The notes: generated by a model not told the origin, from the sequence alone. A DNA stretch of 64,000 bases from Planctomycetota bacterium (GCA_003671275.1 QWPB01000007.1:1-64000), one strand, 5' to 3'. Shown: positions 8,488-17,792, counted from the stretch's first letter. Program-made: numbers and translations.

Positions 8488-9189
8488 ATGGGACAGAAGA
8501 CTCGCCCCACCGGATTTCGCGTCGGCATCACCGAGGACTGGCGAAGCAAGTGGTATGCCTCCAAGCGTGAGTTTGGAACACTCCTGATCGAAGACTTCAA
8601 GATCCGGAAGTTCGTCTCCGACGAATACAAGTCTGCATCGATCGCCAAGGTGATCATCGAACGGACGCGTGATCAGGTCATCGTCAATCTGCATTCGGCC
8701 CGTCCCGGCATGATCATTGGCCGCAAGGGTGCGGAAATCGATCGGATGAAAGCCCGATTGGAAGATCTGACGGGTCGCCGGACCGAAGTCAAGATCGTTG
8801 AGATCAACAATCCGTTCCGTTGTGCTTTCTTGGTGGCAGAAGACATCGCACAGCAGTTGTCCAAGCGTGGCAGCTTTCGTCGAGCCATCAAGAAGACATT
8901 GGATCAGGTGATGGACTCCGGCGTGTACGGAGTGAAGGTACAGTTGTCGGGACGTCTTGGCGGTGCCGAGATGTCGCGATGTGAGAAGGCCAGTCGCGGG
9001 TCGATCCCGCTGTCAACTCTCCAGCGTCATGTCGATTATGGTTTTACCATTTCGAAGACGACCATGGGGGTGATTGGCGTCAAGGTGTGGATCGATCTCG
9101 GGGACTACAACAGCGAGGAGGCCGACAATGGCTCTAATGCCCAAGCGGGTCAAGCACAGAAAGGTCCAAAGAGGTCGCATAAAAGGTAA
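8488..9189 (+). CDS. rpsC: 30S ribosomal protein S3, tail overlaps rplP
   Basis: S3, 233 residues, at the mRNA entry site. It begins MGQKTRPTGFRVGITEDW; the KH domain shows PGMIIGRKGAEIDRMK, and the C-terminal domain has VYGVKVQLSGRLGGAEMSR and GVIGVKVWIDLGDY. The open frame extends upstream to 8347 but the family start is at 8488. The last 20 codons, encoding a basic, low-complexity tail rich in Gly, Gln and Lys, lie on top of the first codons of rplP in another frame (62-nt overlap). Confidence 0.96.
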   Translation: MGQKTRPTGFRVGITEDWRSKWYASKREFGTLLIEDFKIRKFVSDEYKSASIAKVIIERTRDQVIVNLHSARPGMIIGRKGAEIDRMKARLEDLTGRRTEVKIVEINNPFRCAFLVAEDIAQQLSKRGSFRRAIKKTLDQVMDSGVYGVKVQLSGRLGGAEMSRCEKASRGSIPLSTLQRHVDYGFTISKTTMGVIGVKVWIDLGDYNSEEADNGSNAQAGQAQKGPKRSHKR

Positions 9190-9547
9190 TGCGACCCGTG
9201 GAAATACTGTGTCGTTCGGCGAATTCGGGTTGCAGGCCATTCATGGCGGCTACGTGAATGCGACGACGATCGAGGCATGCCGAGTGGCTGCCAACCAATA
9301 CATTCGTGGCGAAGGCCGTTTGTTCATTCGAATTTTCCCATCCAAGCCGATGACGGCTCGGCCACTGGAAACTCGAATGGGTACTGGTAAGGGTGAACCC
9401 GATCACTGGGTTGCCGTTGTCAAGCCCGGCACAGTCATGTTCGAGATTGCAGGAGCATCTAAGGAGTCTGCTCGCGATTGTTTCAATCGCGTGGCTCATA
9501 AACTCCCCCTGGGTGTTCGAATGGTGGAACGTCGTCCCGGTGCTTAG
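9128..9547 (+). CDS. rplP: 50S ribosomal protein L16
   Basis: L16, 139 residues, near the A-site tRNA elbow. [12 protein letters not shown] start, then [31 protein letters not shown] and [14 protein letters not shown]. The ATG at 9128 is preferred because GAGGAGG at 9115-9121 leaves 6 nt. A second ATG at 9137 is possible and would shorten the overlap with rpsC to 53 nt but not remove it. Confidence 0.95.
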   Translation: MALMPKRVKHRKVQRGRIKGNATRGNTVSFGEFGLQAIHGGYVNATTIEACRVAANQYIRGEGRLFIRIFPSKPMTARPLETRMGTGKGEPDHWVAVVKPGTVMFEIAGASKESARDCFNRVAHKLPLGVRMVERRPGA

Positions 9548-9605
9548 TTCCGGGGCAGGATGGTGACTCAGTGCGGGTCACCAGCGAGTGAGTTCGGAGT
9601 TCATG

Positions 9606-9812
9606 ATGTCCAAGGCCACAAACCTTCGCGAAATGAGTGGCGAACAGCTCTCAATCGAGTTGGAAGCTACCAAGCGACAGCTGTTCGATCTGCGGATCAA
9701 GGCTTCTACCGAGAAGCTGGATTCACCGAGTCAGATTCGTCGCATGCGTCGTCAGATCGCACGTATCAAGACGATCATCCATCAGCGTGAACAGGTCGCG
9801 AAGACTGCTTAG
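9606..9812 (+). CDS. rpmC: 50S ribosomal protein L29
   Basis: L29, 68 residues, two helices packing beside L23. MSKATNLREMSGEQLSIELE and DLRIKASTEKLDSPSQIRRM are typical. Two ATG codons are adjacent (9603, 9606); the second has the better spacing from GGAG at 9596-9599. Confidence 0.93.
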   Translation: MSKATNLREMSGEQLSIELEATKRQLFDLRIKASTEKLDSPSQIRRMRRQIARIKTIIHQREQVAKTA

Positions 9813-9826
9813 GTCAGGGGAAGAAG

Positions 9827-10114
9827 ATGCGTCGGCAACTTGTCGGTGTGGTGACACGAGATCAGAACAGTAAGACCCGTCGAGTCGAGGTCCCCCGGCT
9901 GTACCGTCATCCGAAGTACGGCAAGATTGTCCGTGCCCGGACCGTCTGTCACGTGCATGACGAGAAGGATGAGTCGCGGAACGGTGACACCGTTGAAATC
10001 GTCGAGTGCCGTCCGCGGTCTCGTACGAAGCGTTGGGAGCTGGTTCGAGTGATTCAGATTGGCAATCGTGCTCCACAGGTCTCGGAGACCGCAGGCGCGG
10101 CGCCTCAGAGCTAG
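9827..10114 (+). CDS. rpsQ: 30S ribosomal protein S17
   Basis: S17, 95 residues, an early 16S 5'-domain binder. RRQLVGVVTRDQNSKTRRVE, HPKYGKIVRARTVCHVHDE and GDTVEIVECRPRSRTKRWEL match the family. GGGGAAGAAG abuts the ATG. The C-terminal 10 residues, Ala-rich, are a small extension. Confidence 0.95.
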   Translation: MRRQLVGVVTRDQNSKTRRVEVPRLYRHPKYGKIVRARTVCHVHDEKDESRNGDTVEIVECRPRSRTKRWELVRVIQIGNRAPQVSETAGAAPQS

Positions 10115-10176
10115 GTGGTAGGTACCACTGCTGATACGCACCACTACAGTATCCGTCGCGGACGGGGAGTGTTCTC

Positions 10177-10551
10177 ATGATTCAGATGCAAACACTGCTG
10201 GACATCGCAGATAACACGGGAGCCAAACTGGCTCGCTGTATCCGCGTGATGGGTGGCACCCACCAGCGATCGGGTGGCCTCGGCGATATTGTCGTGGTCA
10301 GCATTCAGAAGGCTATTGCGGGCGCACCCGATTCTGTCAAGGCCGGCAAGGTCGTGAAGGGTGTCGTGGTTCGTTGCCGTAAAGCCTACCGTCGAGCCGA
10401 CGGAAGCTACGTGCGATTTGATCGCAATGCCATTGTTCTGATTGATGCGGACAATAACCCTCGCGGGACCCGTATTTTCGGTGCCGTGGCTCGCGAGTTG
10501 CGTGAGCGCAAGTTTACCAAGATCCTGAGTTTGGCGAGCGAGGTCGTCTGA
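10177..10551 (+). CDS. rplN: 50S ribosomal protein L14
   Basis: L14, 124 residues, at the subunit interface (bridge B8). It begins [20 protein letters not shown] and shows [32 protein letters not shown] and the C-terminal [16 protein letters not shown]. The GGGGAG upstream supports the start. Confidence 0.97.
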   Translation: MIQMQTLLDIADNTGAKLARCIRVMGGTHQRSGGLGDIVVVSIQKAIAGAPDSVKAGKVVKGVVVRCRKAYRRADGSYVRFDRNAIVLIDADNNPRGTRIFGAVARELRERKFTKILSLASEVV

Positions 10552-10552
10552 G

Positions 10553-10906
10553 ATGAAGATCAAGAAGGGCGACATGGTGGTTGTGATTTCGGGCGATGAT
10601 GCCGCCAAGGCTCCTCGCAAGGTCACTCAAGTGCTCGACGGCGGCCAGAAGGTTGTCGTTGAAGGCGTCAACGTGGTTCAGAAGCACGTCAAGCGGAATC
10701 ATCCGAAGAGCCCTCAGGGCGGTCGGCTGCGTTTCGAAAAGCCGATTCAGGCTTCGAATGTGCTTTATTTTTGTGGGGCCTGTAATCAGCCAGCGCGAGT
10801 CGGCTTTCGGGTCACAGCAGAAGGCGCCAAGGAGCGCTACTGCAAGGCCTGTCAGGCTTCCGCCGGACAAGTGAGCCCTGCTCGCAAGGCCAAGTCGGTT
10901 TCCTAG
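10553..10906 (+). CDS. rplX: 50S ribosomal protein L24, zinc-ribbon form
   Basis: L24, 117 residues, an assembly initiator. KGDMVVVISGDDAAKAPRKV is the KOW motif; VEGVNVVQKHVKRNHPKSPQ follows. The C-terminal half keeps two CxxC pairs (FCGAC and YCKAC), the zinc-binding version that many bacteria have lost. It starts 1 nt after the rplN stop. Confidence 0.95.
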   Translation: MKIKKGDMVVVISGDDAAKAPRKVTQVLDGGQKVVVEGVNVVQKHVKRNHPKSPQGGRLRFEKPIQASNVLYFCGACNQPARVGFRVTAEGAKERYCKACQASAGQVSPARKAKSVS

Positions 10907-10979
10907 CGGTTGATTCTCGTCAACAAACACCTTCTTCCAGTAAATCCTGGTTGGCAATCAGGATTTTCGAAGGAATACC

Positions 10980-11534
10980 ATGCGTCCTCGTCTGCTTGAT
11001 CGTTATCGCACTGAAATCCTCCCGAAGCTGGCAGCTCAGCTTGGGACGACTAATCCTCACGCTCTGCCTCAGATCAAGAAGATCGTGGTCAGCATGGGGG
11101 TGGGTCGGTCGATCGGCGATGCCAAGATTCTCCAGGAAGTCAGCCAGCATCTGGGACAGATTACCGGTCAGAAGCCGGCGATCACCAAAGCGAAGAAGTC
11201 GATCTCGAACTTCAAGCTGCGGGAAGGGATGCAGGTTGGATGTATGGTCACCCTGCGTGGTCACCGGATGTATGAGTTTCTGGATCGTCTGATCAACATC
11301 GTTCTGCCGCGAGTCCGCGACTTTCGGGGCGTGAGTTTCAAGGCGTTCGATGGTGCTGGAAACTACAGCCTGGGCCTTCCAGAGCAGACCGTGTTTCCTG
11401 AAATTCAGGCCGACAAGATTCAGAACGCGCAGGGGATGAACATCGCCATCGTCACCACCGCTGGAAATGACGACAGCGCTCGTACACTGCTTCGCGAGTT
11501 TGGCATGCCGTTCCGCAAGGAAAATAAGGCCTAG
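10980..11534 (+). CDS. rplE: 50S ribosomal protein L5
   Basis: L5, 184 residues, of the 5S rRNA complex and the central protuberance. ALPQIKKIVVSMGVGRSIGD, GQKPAITKAKKSISNFKLRE and RDFRGVSFKAFDGAGNYSLG are diagnostic. AAGGA precedes the ATG. First gene of the classic spc order L5-S14-S8-L6-L18-S5. Confidence 0.97.
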   Translation: MRPRLLDRYRTEILPKLAAQLGTTNPHALPQIKKIVVSMGVGRSIGDAKILQEVSQHLGQITGQKPAITKAKKSISNFKLREGMQVGCMVTLRGHRMYEFLDRLINIVLPRVRDFRGVSFKAFDGAGNYSLGLPEQTVFPEIQADKIQNAQGMNIAIVTTAGNDDSARTLLREFGMPFRKENKA

Positions 11535-11654
11535 TTCGCTTCCTGCGGTTCACACACTTGACGTTGAGTGTCAAACCGACGAAGCTATTCCCCCCTCACA
11601 TCGCACTCATAAGATCCGTCGCCGAATGTCGAGCGACGTCACCGAGGACCAGAG

Positions 11655-11840
11655 ATGGCCACGTCCGCGAAAATCGCGAAAGCCGCCCGCAAGCCGAAGT
11701 TCAGTAGCCGTGCTGAACGTCGATGCCAACTTTGCGGTCGTCCCCGCGCAGTCTATCGGAAGTTTCAGATCTGTCGTATCTGCTTCCGTAATCTGGCATT
11801 GGACGGTTTGATTCCTGGCGTGAAGAAGGCGAGCTGGTAG
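11655..11840 (+). CDS. rpsN: 30S ribosomal protein S14, zinc type Z
   Basis: Short S14 of 61 residues carrying two CxxC pairs (RRCQLCGR and [11 protein letters not shown]), the zinc-binding type Z. The ending [11 protein letters not shown] is canonical. The 120-bp spacer after rplE shows no other gene. Confidence 0.96.
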   Translation: MATSAKIAKAARKPKFSSRAERRCQLCGRPRAVYRKFQICRICFRNLALDGLIPGVKKASW

Positions 11841-11849
11841 TCACACATC

Positions 11850-12251
11850 ATGATGACCGACCCCATTGCAGACATGTTGTGCCGTATCCGCAACGCCGTG
11901 ATGATCGAGCGTTTGTCTGTGGATATGCCTCACTCCAAGCTTAAAGAAGCTTTGGCCGCTGCTTTGCAGCGCGAAGGTTTTATCTGGGATTTCGAAGTGG
12001 TCGAAAGCCCGGAAACCGTTGGGAAAGTGCTTCGGGTCAACCTGAAGTATGGCCCGAACGGCGAACGCGTGATTCAGAAGATCACTCGGATCAGCAAGCC
12101 TGGTCTGCGGAAGTTCAACGGTGTCGATCAAATCAAGCCAGTCCTGAGCGGGCTGGGTGTGACTATTCTGACCACGAGTAAGGGTGTGCTGAGCAGTCGT
12201 GAAGCACAGACCCAAAACGTCGGTGGCGAAGTTCTGTGTGAAGTGTGGTAG
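11850..12251 (+). CDS. rpsH: 30S ribosomal protein S8
   Basis: S8, 133 residues, binder of 16S helix 21. [15 protein letters not shown] at the start; [17 protein letters not shown] and [17 protein letters not shown] near the end. Two consecutive ATG codons (11850 and 11853) are possible starts with no clear Shine-Dalgarno to choose between them. Confidence 0.96.
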   Translation: MMTDPIADMLCRIRNAVMIERLSVDMPHSKLKEALAAALQREGFIWDFEVVESPETVGKVLRVNLKYGPNGERVIQKITRISKPGLRKFNGVDQIKPVLSGLGVTILTTSKGVLSSREAQTQNVGGEVLCEVW

Positions 12252-12312
12252 TCCCGTGTGCGGGATGTGATTCTGAGAGTGTGACTCGCACGTCGACGGG
12301 AAGAGGTGAAGC

Positions 12313-12858
12313 ATGTCAAGAATCGGGAAGAAGCCTGTCACTGTTCCAGAAAACGTCACTGTTTCTGTGGACAATGGCACACTCAAGGTCAAGGGGCCCA
12401 AGGGAGAGTTGACTCTCAATTGGAATCCGGCCATGACGGTTGAGTTCAATGCTGATTCACGGCAAATTGTCGTGGGACGTCCGAACGATCTCCGTCAGAA
12501 TCGGGCACTTCATGGCCTGACTCGTGCACTGATCAACAATATGGTGACTGGGGTACAAACGCCCTTCGAGAAGAAACTCGAAATCATCGGCGTTGGTTAC
12601 CAGGCCACGATGGCTGGGAAAACGCTTTCATTGCAGGTTGGTTTTGCCAACATCATCAAGCTTCCCATTCCGGCTGGTTTGACGGTCACTCTGACGACTC
12701 CGACTTTGATCGTTGTTCAGGGGATTGATCGGGCTGTGGTGGGTCAGTTCGCAGCCAATGTTCGTCGGGTTCGTCCTCCTGAGCCTTACAAGGGCAAGGG
12801 AATTCGTTATTCGGGTGAACAGGTTCGTCGTAAGGCCGGCAAGGCATTCGGCAGCTAG
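12313..12858 (+). CDS. rplF: 50S ribosomal protein L6
   Basis: L6, 181 residues, near the factor-binding site. SRIGKKPVTVPENVTVSVDN start; the repeat core shows HGLTRALINNMVTGV, EIIGVGYQATMAGKTLSL and the C-terminal YKGKGIRYSGEQVRRKAGK. AAGAGGTGAAGC stands before the ATG. Confidence 0.97.
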   Translation: MSRIGKKPVTVPENVTVSVDNGTLKVKGPKGELTLNWNPAMTVEFNADSRQIVVGRPNDLRQNRALHGLTRALINNMVTGVQTPFEKKLEIIGVGYQATMAGKTLSLQVGFANIIKLPIPAGLTVTLTTPTLIVVQGIDRAVVGQFAANVRRVRPPEPYKGKGIRYSGEQVRRKAGKAFGS

Positions 12859-12908
12859 TCGTTTTTAGGATCGTCTGGGTTCAGCTCGTTCGTTAGAGCA
12901 GGTGTGTG

Positions 12909-13274
12909 ATGCGTCTGGAAAAGCGACTTTCGGTTCAACGTCAACGGCGGAAATTCCGCGTTCGCAATGCATTGCGAAACTCGGGTCGTCCTCGTCTGTC
13001 GATCTACGGCAGCGGAAAGCATATCTACGCTCAGATCATCGACGATGTGGCAGGCAACACCATGGTGTCCGCTTCCACATTAGAGAAGTCTCTGGGTGGA
13101 GCTGGCACTTGCCATGGAAACTGCGAGGGCGCTGTGACCGTTGGTAAAGCAATTGCCGAACGTGCCTTGGCAAAGGGTGTTGTTCAGGTCTGTTTTGACC
13201 GTGGTGGTCGTCGTTACCATGGCCGCGTGGCAGCACTTGCCGAGGCGGCCCGTCAGGCTGGTCTGGACTTCTAA
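12909..13274 (+). CDS. rplR: 50S ribosomal protein L18
   Basis: L18, 121 residues, a 5S rRNA binder. [40 protein letters not shown] and the C-terminal [21 protein letters not shown] are typical. The ATG at 12909 lies 6 nt after AGCAGG; a GTG one codon upstream is in frame. Confidence 0.96.
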   Translation: MRLEKRLSVQRQRRKFRVRNALRNSGRPRLSIYGSGKHIYAQIIDDVAGNTMVSASTLEKSLGGAGTCHGNCEGAVTVGKAIAERALAKGVVQVCFDRGGRRYHGRVAALAEAARQAGLDF

Positions 13275-13304
13275 GAACGCTGAGTTCAGCGCAGGAGCAT
13301 CATT

Positions 13305-13784
13305 GTGTCACAAGGCGAATCCCCTAATTCACCGGAACGAGTCGTCCAGATCCGTCGCTGTGCATGCGTCGTGAAGGGTGGTCGTCGGTTCAGCTTTACT
13401 GCTCTCGTTGTCGTGGGTGACTCCAACGGCAAGTGCGGCGTCGGTTACTCCAAGGGAAGTGAAGTTCCCGTGGCAGTGGACAAGGCCACCAAGCAGGCTC
13501 AGAAACGGTTTGAATACTTTCCCGTCATTGGGACCAGTATTCCACACGCGGTGGAAGCCCGATACGGCTCATCGCATGTCAAGCTGATGCCAGCTCCCGC
13601 CGGTACTGGTATCATTGCCAGTGCGACTGTTCGGGCTGTCATGGAATCAGTGGGCATCAAAGACATTCTCACCAAGAAGCGTGGCTCAAGTAATCCAGCG
13701 AACGTCGTGAAAGCCACGATGATGGCGCTCGCTAAGCTGCGGACTCGCGATGATGTCGCCCGTCTGCGGGGAGTTGAGATCTAA
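13305..13784 (+). CDS. rpsE: 30S ribosomal protein S5
   Basis: S5, 159 residues, with helicase and fidelity roles at the mRNA entry. RRCACVVKGGRRFSFTALVV, NGKCGVGYSKGSEVPVAVDK and LMPAPAGTGIIASATVRAVM are family core. A GTG start at 13305 has AGGAG 7 nt upstream. The stop shares one base with the rplO ATG (TAATG). rpmD (L30), usually between S5 and L15, is absent. Confidence 0.96.
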   Translation: MSQGESPNSPERVVQIRRCACVVKGGRRFSFTALVVVGDSNGKCGVGYSKGSEVPVAVDKATKQAQKRFEYFPVIGTSIPHAVEARYGSSHVKLMPAPAGTGIIASATVRAVMESVGIKDILTKKRGSSNPANVVKATMMALAKLRTRDDVARLRGVEI

Positions 13785-14233
13785 TGATCCTCAGTGATGT
13801 ACATCAAGGTGTCAACAAGAACAAAGGCCCCAAGCGTGTGGGCCGTGGCTGCGGTTCTGGTCATGGTAAGACCAGTAGTCGTGGACATAAGGGCCAGGGT
13901 AGCCGTCGCGGCGCTTCTCGTCGTCCTGGATTTCAGGGTGGACAGAAACAGCTGTTTCGCCTGGTGGCGAAGCGTGGTTTTAACAACAACTTCCACGCAA
14001 CGGTTGTTATTGCTCTGAATGTTGACCAGCTGCAGGCCGCTTATGCCGCCGGCGAAACGGTTTGTCCCGAATCCCTTCAGGCAAAGGGTTTGGTCAAGCG
14101 GAATTACGACGCGATCAAGATTCTGGGTGACGGGGAGCTGACCGTAAAGCTCAACGTGAAGGCTCATCGGTTCTCAACCGGAGCCGAAGAGAAGATTCGT
14201 GCAGCCGGTGGGACGGTGGAAGTCATCGCCTAA
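13784..14233 (+). CDS. rplO: 50S ribosomal protein L15
   Basis: L15, 149 residues. RVGRGCGSGHGKTSSRGHKG, SRRGASRRPGFQGGQ and the C-terminal HRFSTGAEEKIRAAGGTVEV identify it. Direct TAATG coupling with rpsE. It is followed by a 128-bp gap before secY. Confidence 0.96.
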   Translation: MILSDVHQGVNKNKGPKRVGRGCGSGHGKTSSRGHKGQGSRRGASRRPGFQGGQKQLFRLVAKRGFNNNFHATVVIALNVDQLQAAYAAGETVCPESLQAKGLVKRNYDAIKILGDGELTVKLNVKAHRFSTGAEEKIRAAGGTVEVIA

Positions 14234-14262
14234 GCTGTGTGGTCAGTTCTGGTAGCCACTGG

Positions 14263-14323
14263 TTGCTGAGAACTGGACAATCCAATACAACGCAGGCGAA
14301 TGGCAGGACTTCTTGCCGTTCGC
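14263..14323 (+). promoter_or_regulatory. possible secY promoter and leader hairpin
   Basis: In the rplO-secY gap TTGCTG (14263-14268) and TACAAC (14286-14291) are 17 nt apart, a weak sigma-70 match. It is followed by a hairpin of 10 bp with one G-T pair (14296-14305 with 14314-14323, 8-nt loop). No run of T follows, so it is not a convincing terminator; it might set relative expression of the ribosomal and secretion parts of the operon. Confidence 0.3.
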
Positions 14324-14361
14324 TTGCTTCGTTTGTGGGGTCGGTGTAAGGACTCGTCGAC

Positions 14362-15765
14362 ATGCTCGCTCGCATTGTGCAGGTGTTTCGCATTCCTGAG
14401 CTTCGTCAGAAAATCGTTCTGACGTTGATCCTGCTGGCTGTCTTTCGGATGGGGTCGTTCATCGCCCTGTCATTCTTGGATCAGGATCATTACTTCGCCG
14501 AATTGAGGCGGGTGACCGAGTCGCAAAGTACGCTCGGCCAGGTGATGCAGGCGATGTCGATGTTTTCGGCATCCGCCATGGGCAGCGCAACCATCTTCGG
14601 TCTCGGGATCATGCCGTACATTTCGGCATCTATTATCTTCCAGCTGCTGGCGACGGTCTATCCGCCGCTGGAAGCCATGCAGAAGGAAGGCGAGTCCGGG
14701 CGTCGAAAGATTAATGAATACACGCGTTATGCGACGGTGTTTATTGCCCTGGGACAGAGCTTCTTCTGGGTAGTGTTCATGCTGCGGGGGGGATTTGGCG
14801 GAGACGGTTCTGGCCATATCTACAGCACGTTTGACGAGCCCTACACTTGGTTGGTCGCTACCGTCACCATGACGGCGGGGACCGTTTTCCTGATGTGGAT
14901 CGGTGAGCAGATCGACCACTACGGGATCGGCAACGGAATCAGCCTGTTGATCATGGCCGGGATTCTTTCTCGAATTCCTGAAGCCATCAAGGAGCTGCTC
15001 GGGCCGGCATTCACGCCTCAGGGGTTAAACATAAAGTTGGGTGGCCCAGCTGCCATCGATAAGCTGATGTTGCTGGCGGGGTTGTTTGCCGCAGTCGTGA
15101 TTGGGGTGATTGCCATGACCACGGCAACGCGACGAATTCCCATTCAGAGTGCCAAGCACGTCCGGGGCCGGCGGGTGATGGGCGGTGGTGGTCGTCAGTC
15201 ACTTCCGTTGCGGATCAACCAGTCGGGTGTGATGCCGATCATTTTCGCCTCCAGCCTGTTGCTGATCCCGATCACACTCTTCGGGTTTGTTGGACAGGCG
15301 ATCGCCGGAACGGAAATCGCCTGGCTCAAGGCGATTCAGCCGCTCTTCCAGATCCTGGACAACAATGAAAAGGGCTTTCTGTATAATGTGTTGTTCATTC
15401 TGCTGATTTACTTTTTCTGTTACTTCTGGACGGGGATTACATTCAATCCCAAGGACATCTCTGAAAACCTGAAGGATCATGGCAGTTTTATCCCCGGGTA
15501 CCGACCAGGGGCTCGAACTGCGGACTACCTGGATCAGGTGATGCATCGTATCACCTACGTCGGGGCGGGTTTCCTGGCGTTGATTGCCATCGTGCCGACC
15601 ATTGTGTCATCGTCTCTTCAGATTTCGCCGCTGGTTGCCAGTTTCTACGGGGGGACCGGGTTGCTGATCTGTGTGTCGGTGGCCATTGACCTGGTGCAGA
15701 AGATTGACAGTCATCTGGTCATGATGAACAAGGGCGGGCTGTTGCAAGCCGATGATCCAGCGTAG
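14362..15765 (+). CDS. secY: protein translocase subunit SecY
   Basis: SecY, 467 residues, the channel of the SecYEG translocon, with ten predicted membrane helices. The N-terminal FRIPELRQKIVLTLILLAVF, the segment GIMPYISASIIFQLL, and INEYTRYATVFIALGQSFFW are typical, as is FNPKDISENLKDHGSFIPG in the cytoplasmic loop of the second half. It is somewhat longer than the E. coli protein because of periplasmic loops. GTAAGGACTC precedes the ATG. Confidence 0.97.
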   Translation: MLARIVQVFRIPELRQKIVLTLILLAVFRMGSFIALSFLDQDHYFAELRRVTESQSTLGQVMQAMSMFSASAMGSATIFGLGIMPYISASIIFQLLATVYPPLEAMQKEGESGRRKINEYTRYATVFIALGQSFFWVVFMLRGGFGGDGSGHIYSTFDEPYTWLVATVTMTAGTVFLMWIGEQIDHYGIGNGISLLIMAGILSRIPEAIKELLGPAFTPQGLNIKLGGPAAIDKLMLLAGLFAAVVIGVIAMTTATRRIPIQSAKHVRGRRVMGGGGRQSLPLRINQSGVMPIIFASSLLLIPITLFGFVGQAIAGTEIAWLKAIQPLFQILDNNEKGFLYNVLFILLIYFFCYFWTGITFNPKDISENLKDHGSFIPGYRPGARTADYLDQVMHRITYVGAGFLALIAIVPTIVSSSLQISPLVASFYGGTGLLICVSVAIDLVQKIDSHLVMMNKGGLLQADDPA

Positions 15766-15784
15766 TAAATAAGAGGGCTCGTCA

Positions 15785-16588
15785 GTGATTGCTCTGAAGA
15801 GCCGTCGCGAAATGAAATTGATGCGTGAGGCCGGCAAAGTCGTTGCCGAAGCTCACGCAGTTGCGGCCAGCCGGGTGGCGCCTGGCGTGACGACGCGGGA
15901 GATCGATGCGGCAGTTGCCACAGTGTTTTCTCGGCACCGTGCGGAGCCGTTGTTTCTGAACTTCCCAGGCAAGGTTCCATTTCCAGCGGTGACCTGCACC
16001 AGTGTGAACGAGCAGATCGTTCACGGGATTCCGGGCGACTATGTTCTGGTGGAAGGGGACATTCTCAGCCTCGACACAGGATGCCGCCTCAACGGATGGT
16101 GTGCCGATTCCGCCTGGACCTACGCCGTGGGGCCCATCTCCGCCGAGAAGCAGCGGCTGATGTCCGTCGGACGAGAATTGCTGCGAGTGGCGATTCAGGG
16201 GCTGGGGGGCCACCCGGAGTGGCATCACTGTGCCCGGGATATGGAGCGATTGGCGTCGGAGGCGGGGTATTCTCTGGTTCGGCAGTTCGTGGGTCACGCG
16301 ATCGGTCGGGAGATGCATGAGCCGCCGCAGGTGCCAAATTTTACGGATCATAGTGATCCGGAAAACAGCTTTCCGTTGCGTCCGGGGTTGGTTCTGGCCA
16401 TTGAGCCGATGCTCAATGCCGGGGGGCCAGGGGTTCGGATTCTGGCAGATCACTGGACTGCAGTGACGGAAGATGGGGCGGCCAGTGTTCATTTTGAGCA
16501 CACGATTGCCCTGACTGCGGAAGGTCCGCGACTAATCACCGCAGGTGTCGGTGGAGAAGAGGGGCTGCTGGATTGCCAGTCCCTTTGA
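15785..16588 (+). CDS. map: type I methionine aminopeptidase
   Basis: Cytosolic metalloprotease of 267 residues that removes initiator methionine. Metal ligands are visible: the two aspartates in LSLDTGCRLNGWCADSAW, the histidine in GHAIGREMHEPP, and glutamates in VLAIEPML and HFEHTIAL; the catalytic histidine is in VNEQIVHGIP. A GTG start at 15785 has AGAGGG 7 nt upstream. It lies directly after secY; the adk gene often found between them is missing. The C-terminal 15 residues are a short extension. Confidence 0.95.
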   Translation: MIALKSRREMKLMREAGKVVAEAHAVAASRVAPGVTTREIDAAVATVFSRHRAEPLFLNFPGKVPFPAVTCTSVNEQIVHGIPGDYVLVEGDILSLDTGCRLNGWCADSAWTYAVGPISAEKQRLMSVGRELLRVAIQGLGGHPEWHHCARDMERLASEAGYSLVRQFVGHAIGREMHEPPQVPNFTDHSDPENSFPLRPGLVLAIEPMLNAGGPGVRILADHWTAVTEDGAASVHFEHTIALTAEGPRLITAGVGGEEGLLDCQSL

Positions 16589-16710
16589 AAAATTGTCGAC
16601 ATGCTTGCGTTCGCCCGCCGAGGGCGATTAGACTACTCGGCTCGCTTTTTTGGCGGCAGGCTCAGCCTGCAGCCGGAGCAGTGGATTGGTGATCGAAAGG
16701 TGAGTGGTTC

Positions 16711-16827
16711 GTGAAAGTTCGAGCGAGCATCAAGCGGATTTGTGAAGGATGCAAGTTCGTTCGCCGTAAAGGGCGAGCGTACGTCATCTGTTCCAACAAT
16801 CCCCGCCACAAGCAGCGCCAGGGTTAG
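16711..16827 (+). CDS. rpmJ: 50S ribosomal protein L36
   Basis: A 38-residue protein starting at GTG 16711: [20 protein letters not shown], then [18 protein letters not shown]. The CxxC pair with the later Cys and His is the zinc-binding C+ form of L36. The 122-bp gap before it, where infA would be expected, holds no S1-fold reading frame. Confidence 0.95.
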   Translation: MKVRASIKRICEGCKFVRRKGRAYVICSNNPRHKQRQG

Positions 16828-16894
16828 TCCCTACTGGTTTTGAGATCAAGAGTTACGGCAATCGATCAGTCGATGCCGGTTCCGGAGAGACGAC

Positions 16895-17281
16895 ATGCCA
16901 CGTGTTCTCGGGGTAGACATCCCGAACGACAAGCCGACATACATCGCCCTTCAGTATCTGGAGGGGATTGGCCCGGTTATCGCTGTGCAGATTTGCCGGA
17001 ATCTTAAGCTGGATCCCCAGCGCCGCGCTCGCGAACTGTCTGAAGATGACATTCAGCGGATCAACACCGTACTCGACAACGATTACACGGTCGAAGGTCA
17101 GCTGCGTCGTCAGACCCAGGAAAACATTGGGCGTCTGAAGAGCATTGCCTGCTATCGTGGGCTGCGTCACCGCCGTAATTTGCCCTGTCGGGGTCAGCGT
17201 ACCAAGACGAATGCCCGAACTCGCAAGGGGTCGAAGAAGACCGTCGCTGGTAAGAAGGGTGTCAAGGATATGCGGCACTAG
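16895..17281 (+). CDS. rpsM: 30S ribosomal protein S13
   Basis: S13, 128 residues, of the 30S head, contacting P-site tRNA with its C-terminal tail. PRVLGVDIPNDKPTYIALQY, the glycine-rich loop and GLRHRRNLPCRGQRTKTNAR are diagnostic. GGAGAGACGAC precedes the ATG. Confidence 0.97.
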   Translation: MPRVLGVDIPNDKPTYIALQYLEGIGPVIAVQICRNLKLDPQRRARELSEDDIQRINTVLDNDYTVEGQLRRQTQENIGRLKSIACYRGLRHRRNLPCRGQRTKTNARTRKGSKKTVAGKKGVKDMRH

Positions 17282-17399
17282 GAGTCGTCTCAGGACGACG
17301 TGCAGCATGCGAGGATGGCCACTGGCTATCTTCTAAGAATGATCAGGGAAGCCTCAGCCAACAGGTTTCTCAGGCCGACAGACTGTCAGGATTTTCTCG

Positions 17400-17792
17400 A
17401 TGAATACGACTGCGAAGCCATCCAAGAAGCGCAAGGTTCGCAAGAACGTCACGAAGGCCATCGCCCACATTAAGGCCACCTTCAACAACACGATCGTAAC
17501 CATCACCGATACCAACGGTGATGTGCTGTGTTGGGGTAGTGCTGGTACGGTGGGGTTCAAGGGCTCTCGCAAGAGCACGCCGTTTGCCGCACAGCGGGCT
17601 TCGGAAACTTGTGCCGACAAGGCTCGCAAGTTTGGCGTGAAAGAAATGGAAATTCGCGTGAACGGTCCGGGTTCGGGACGTGAAAGCGCGATCACCGGTT
17701 TGCAGATCGCCGGGATTTCGATTCGCTCGATCGAAGATATCACGCCGCTGCCCCACAATGGATGCCGGCCTCGCAAGCGTCGCCGCGTCTGA
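17400..17792 (+). CDS. rpsK: 30S ribosomal protein S11
   Basis: S11, 130 residues, of the platform. [35 protein letters not shown] and [19 protein letters not shown] are canonical; the tail ends [13 protein letters not shown]. rpsD, which usually follows, is absent; rpoA comes next after 91 bp. Confidence 0.97.
   Translation: MNTTAKPSKKRKVRKNVTKAIAHIKATFNNTIVTITDTNGDVLCWGSAGTVGFKGSRKSTPFAAQRASETCADKARKFGVKEMEIRVNGPGSGRESAITGLQIAGISIRSIEDITPLPHNGCRPRKRRRV

Noticed and set aside
14296-14335. Terminator between rplO and secY
   Set aside because: The hairpin is real but lacks a T run; kept only as a possible leader structure.
16589-16710. infA expected between map and rpmJ
   Set aside because: No frame of about 72 codons with an IF1-like S1 fold fits in the 122 bp.
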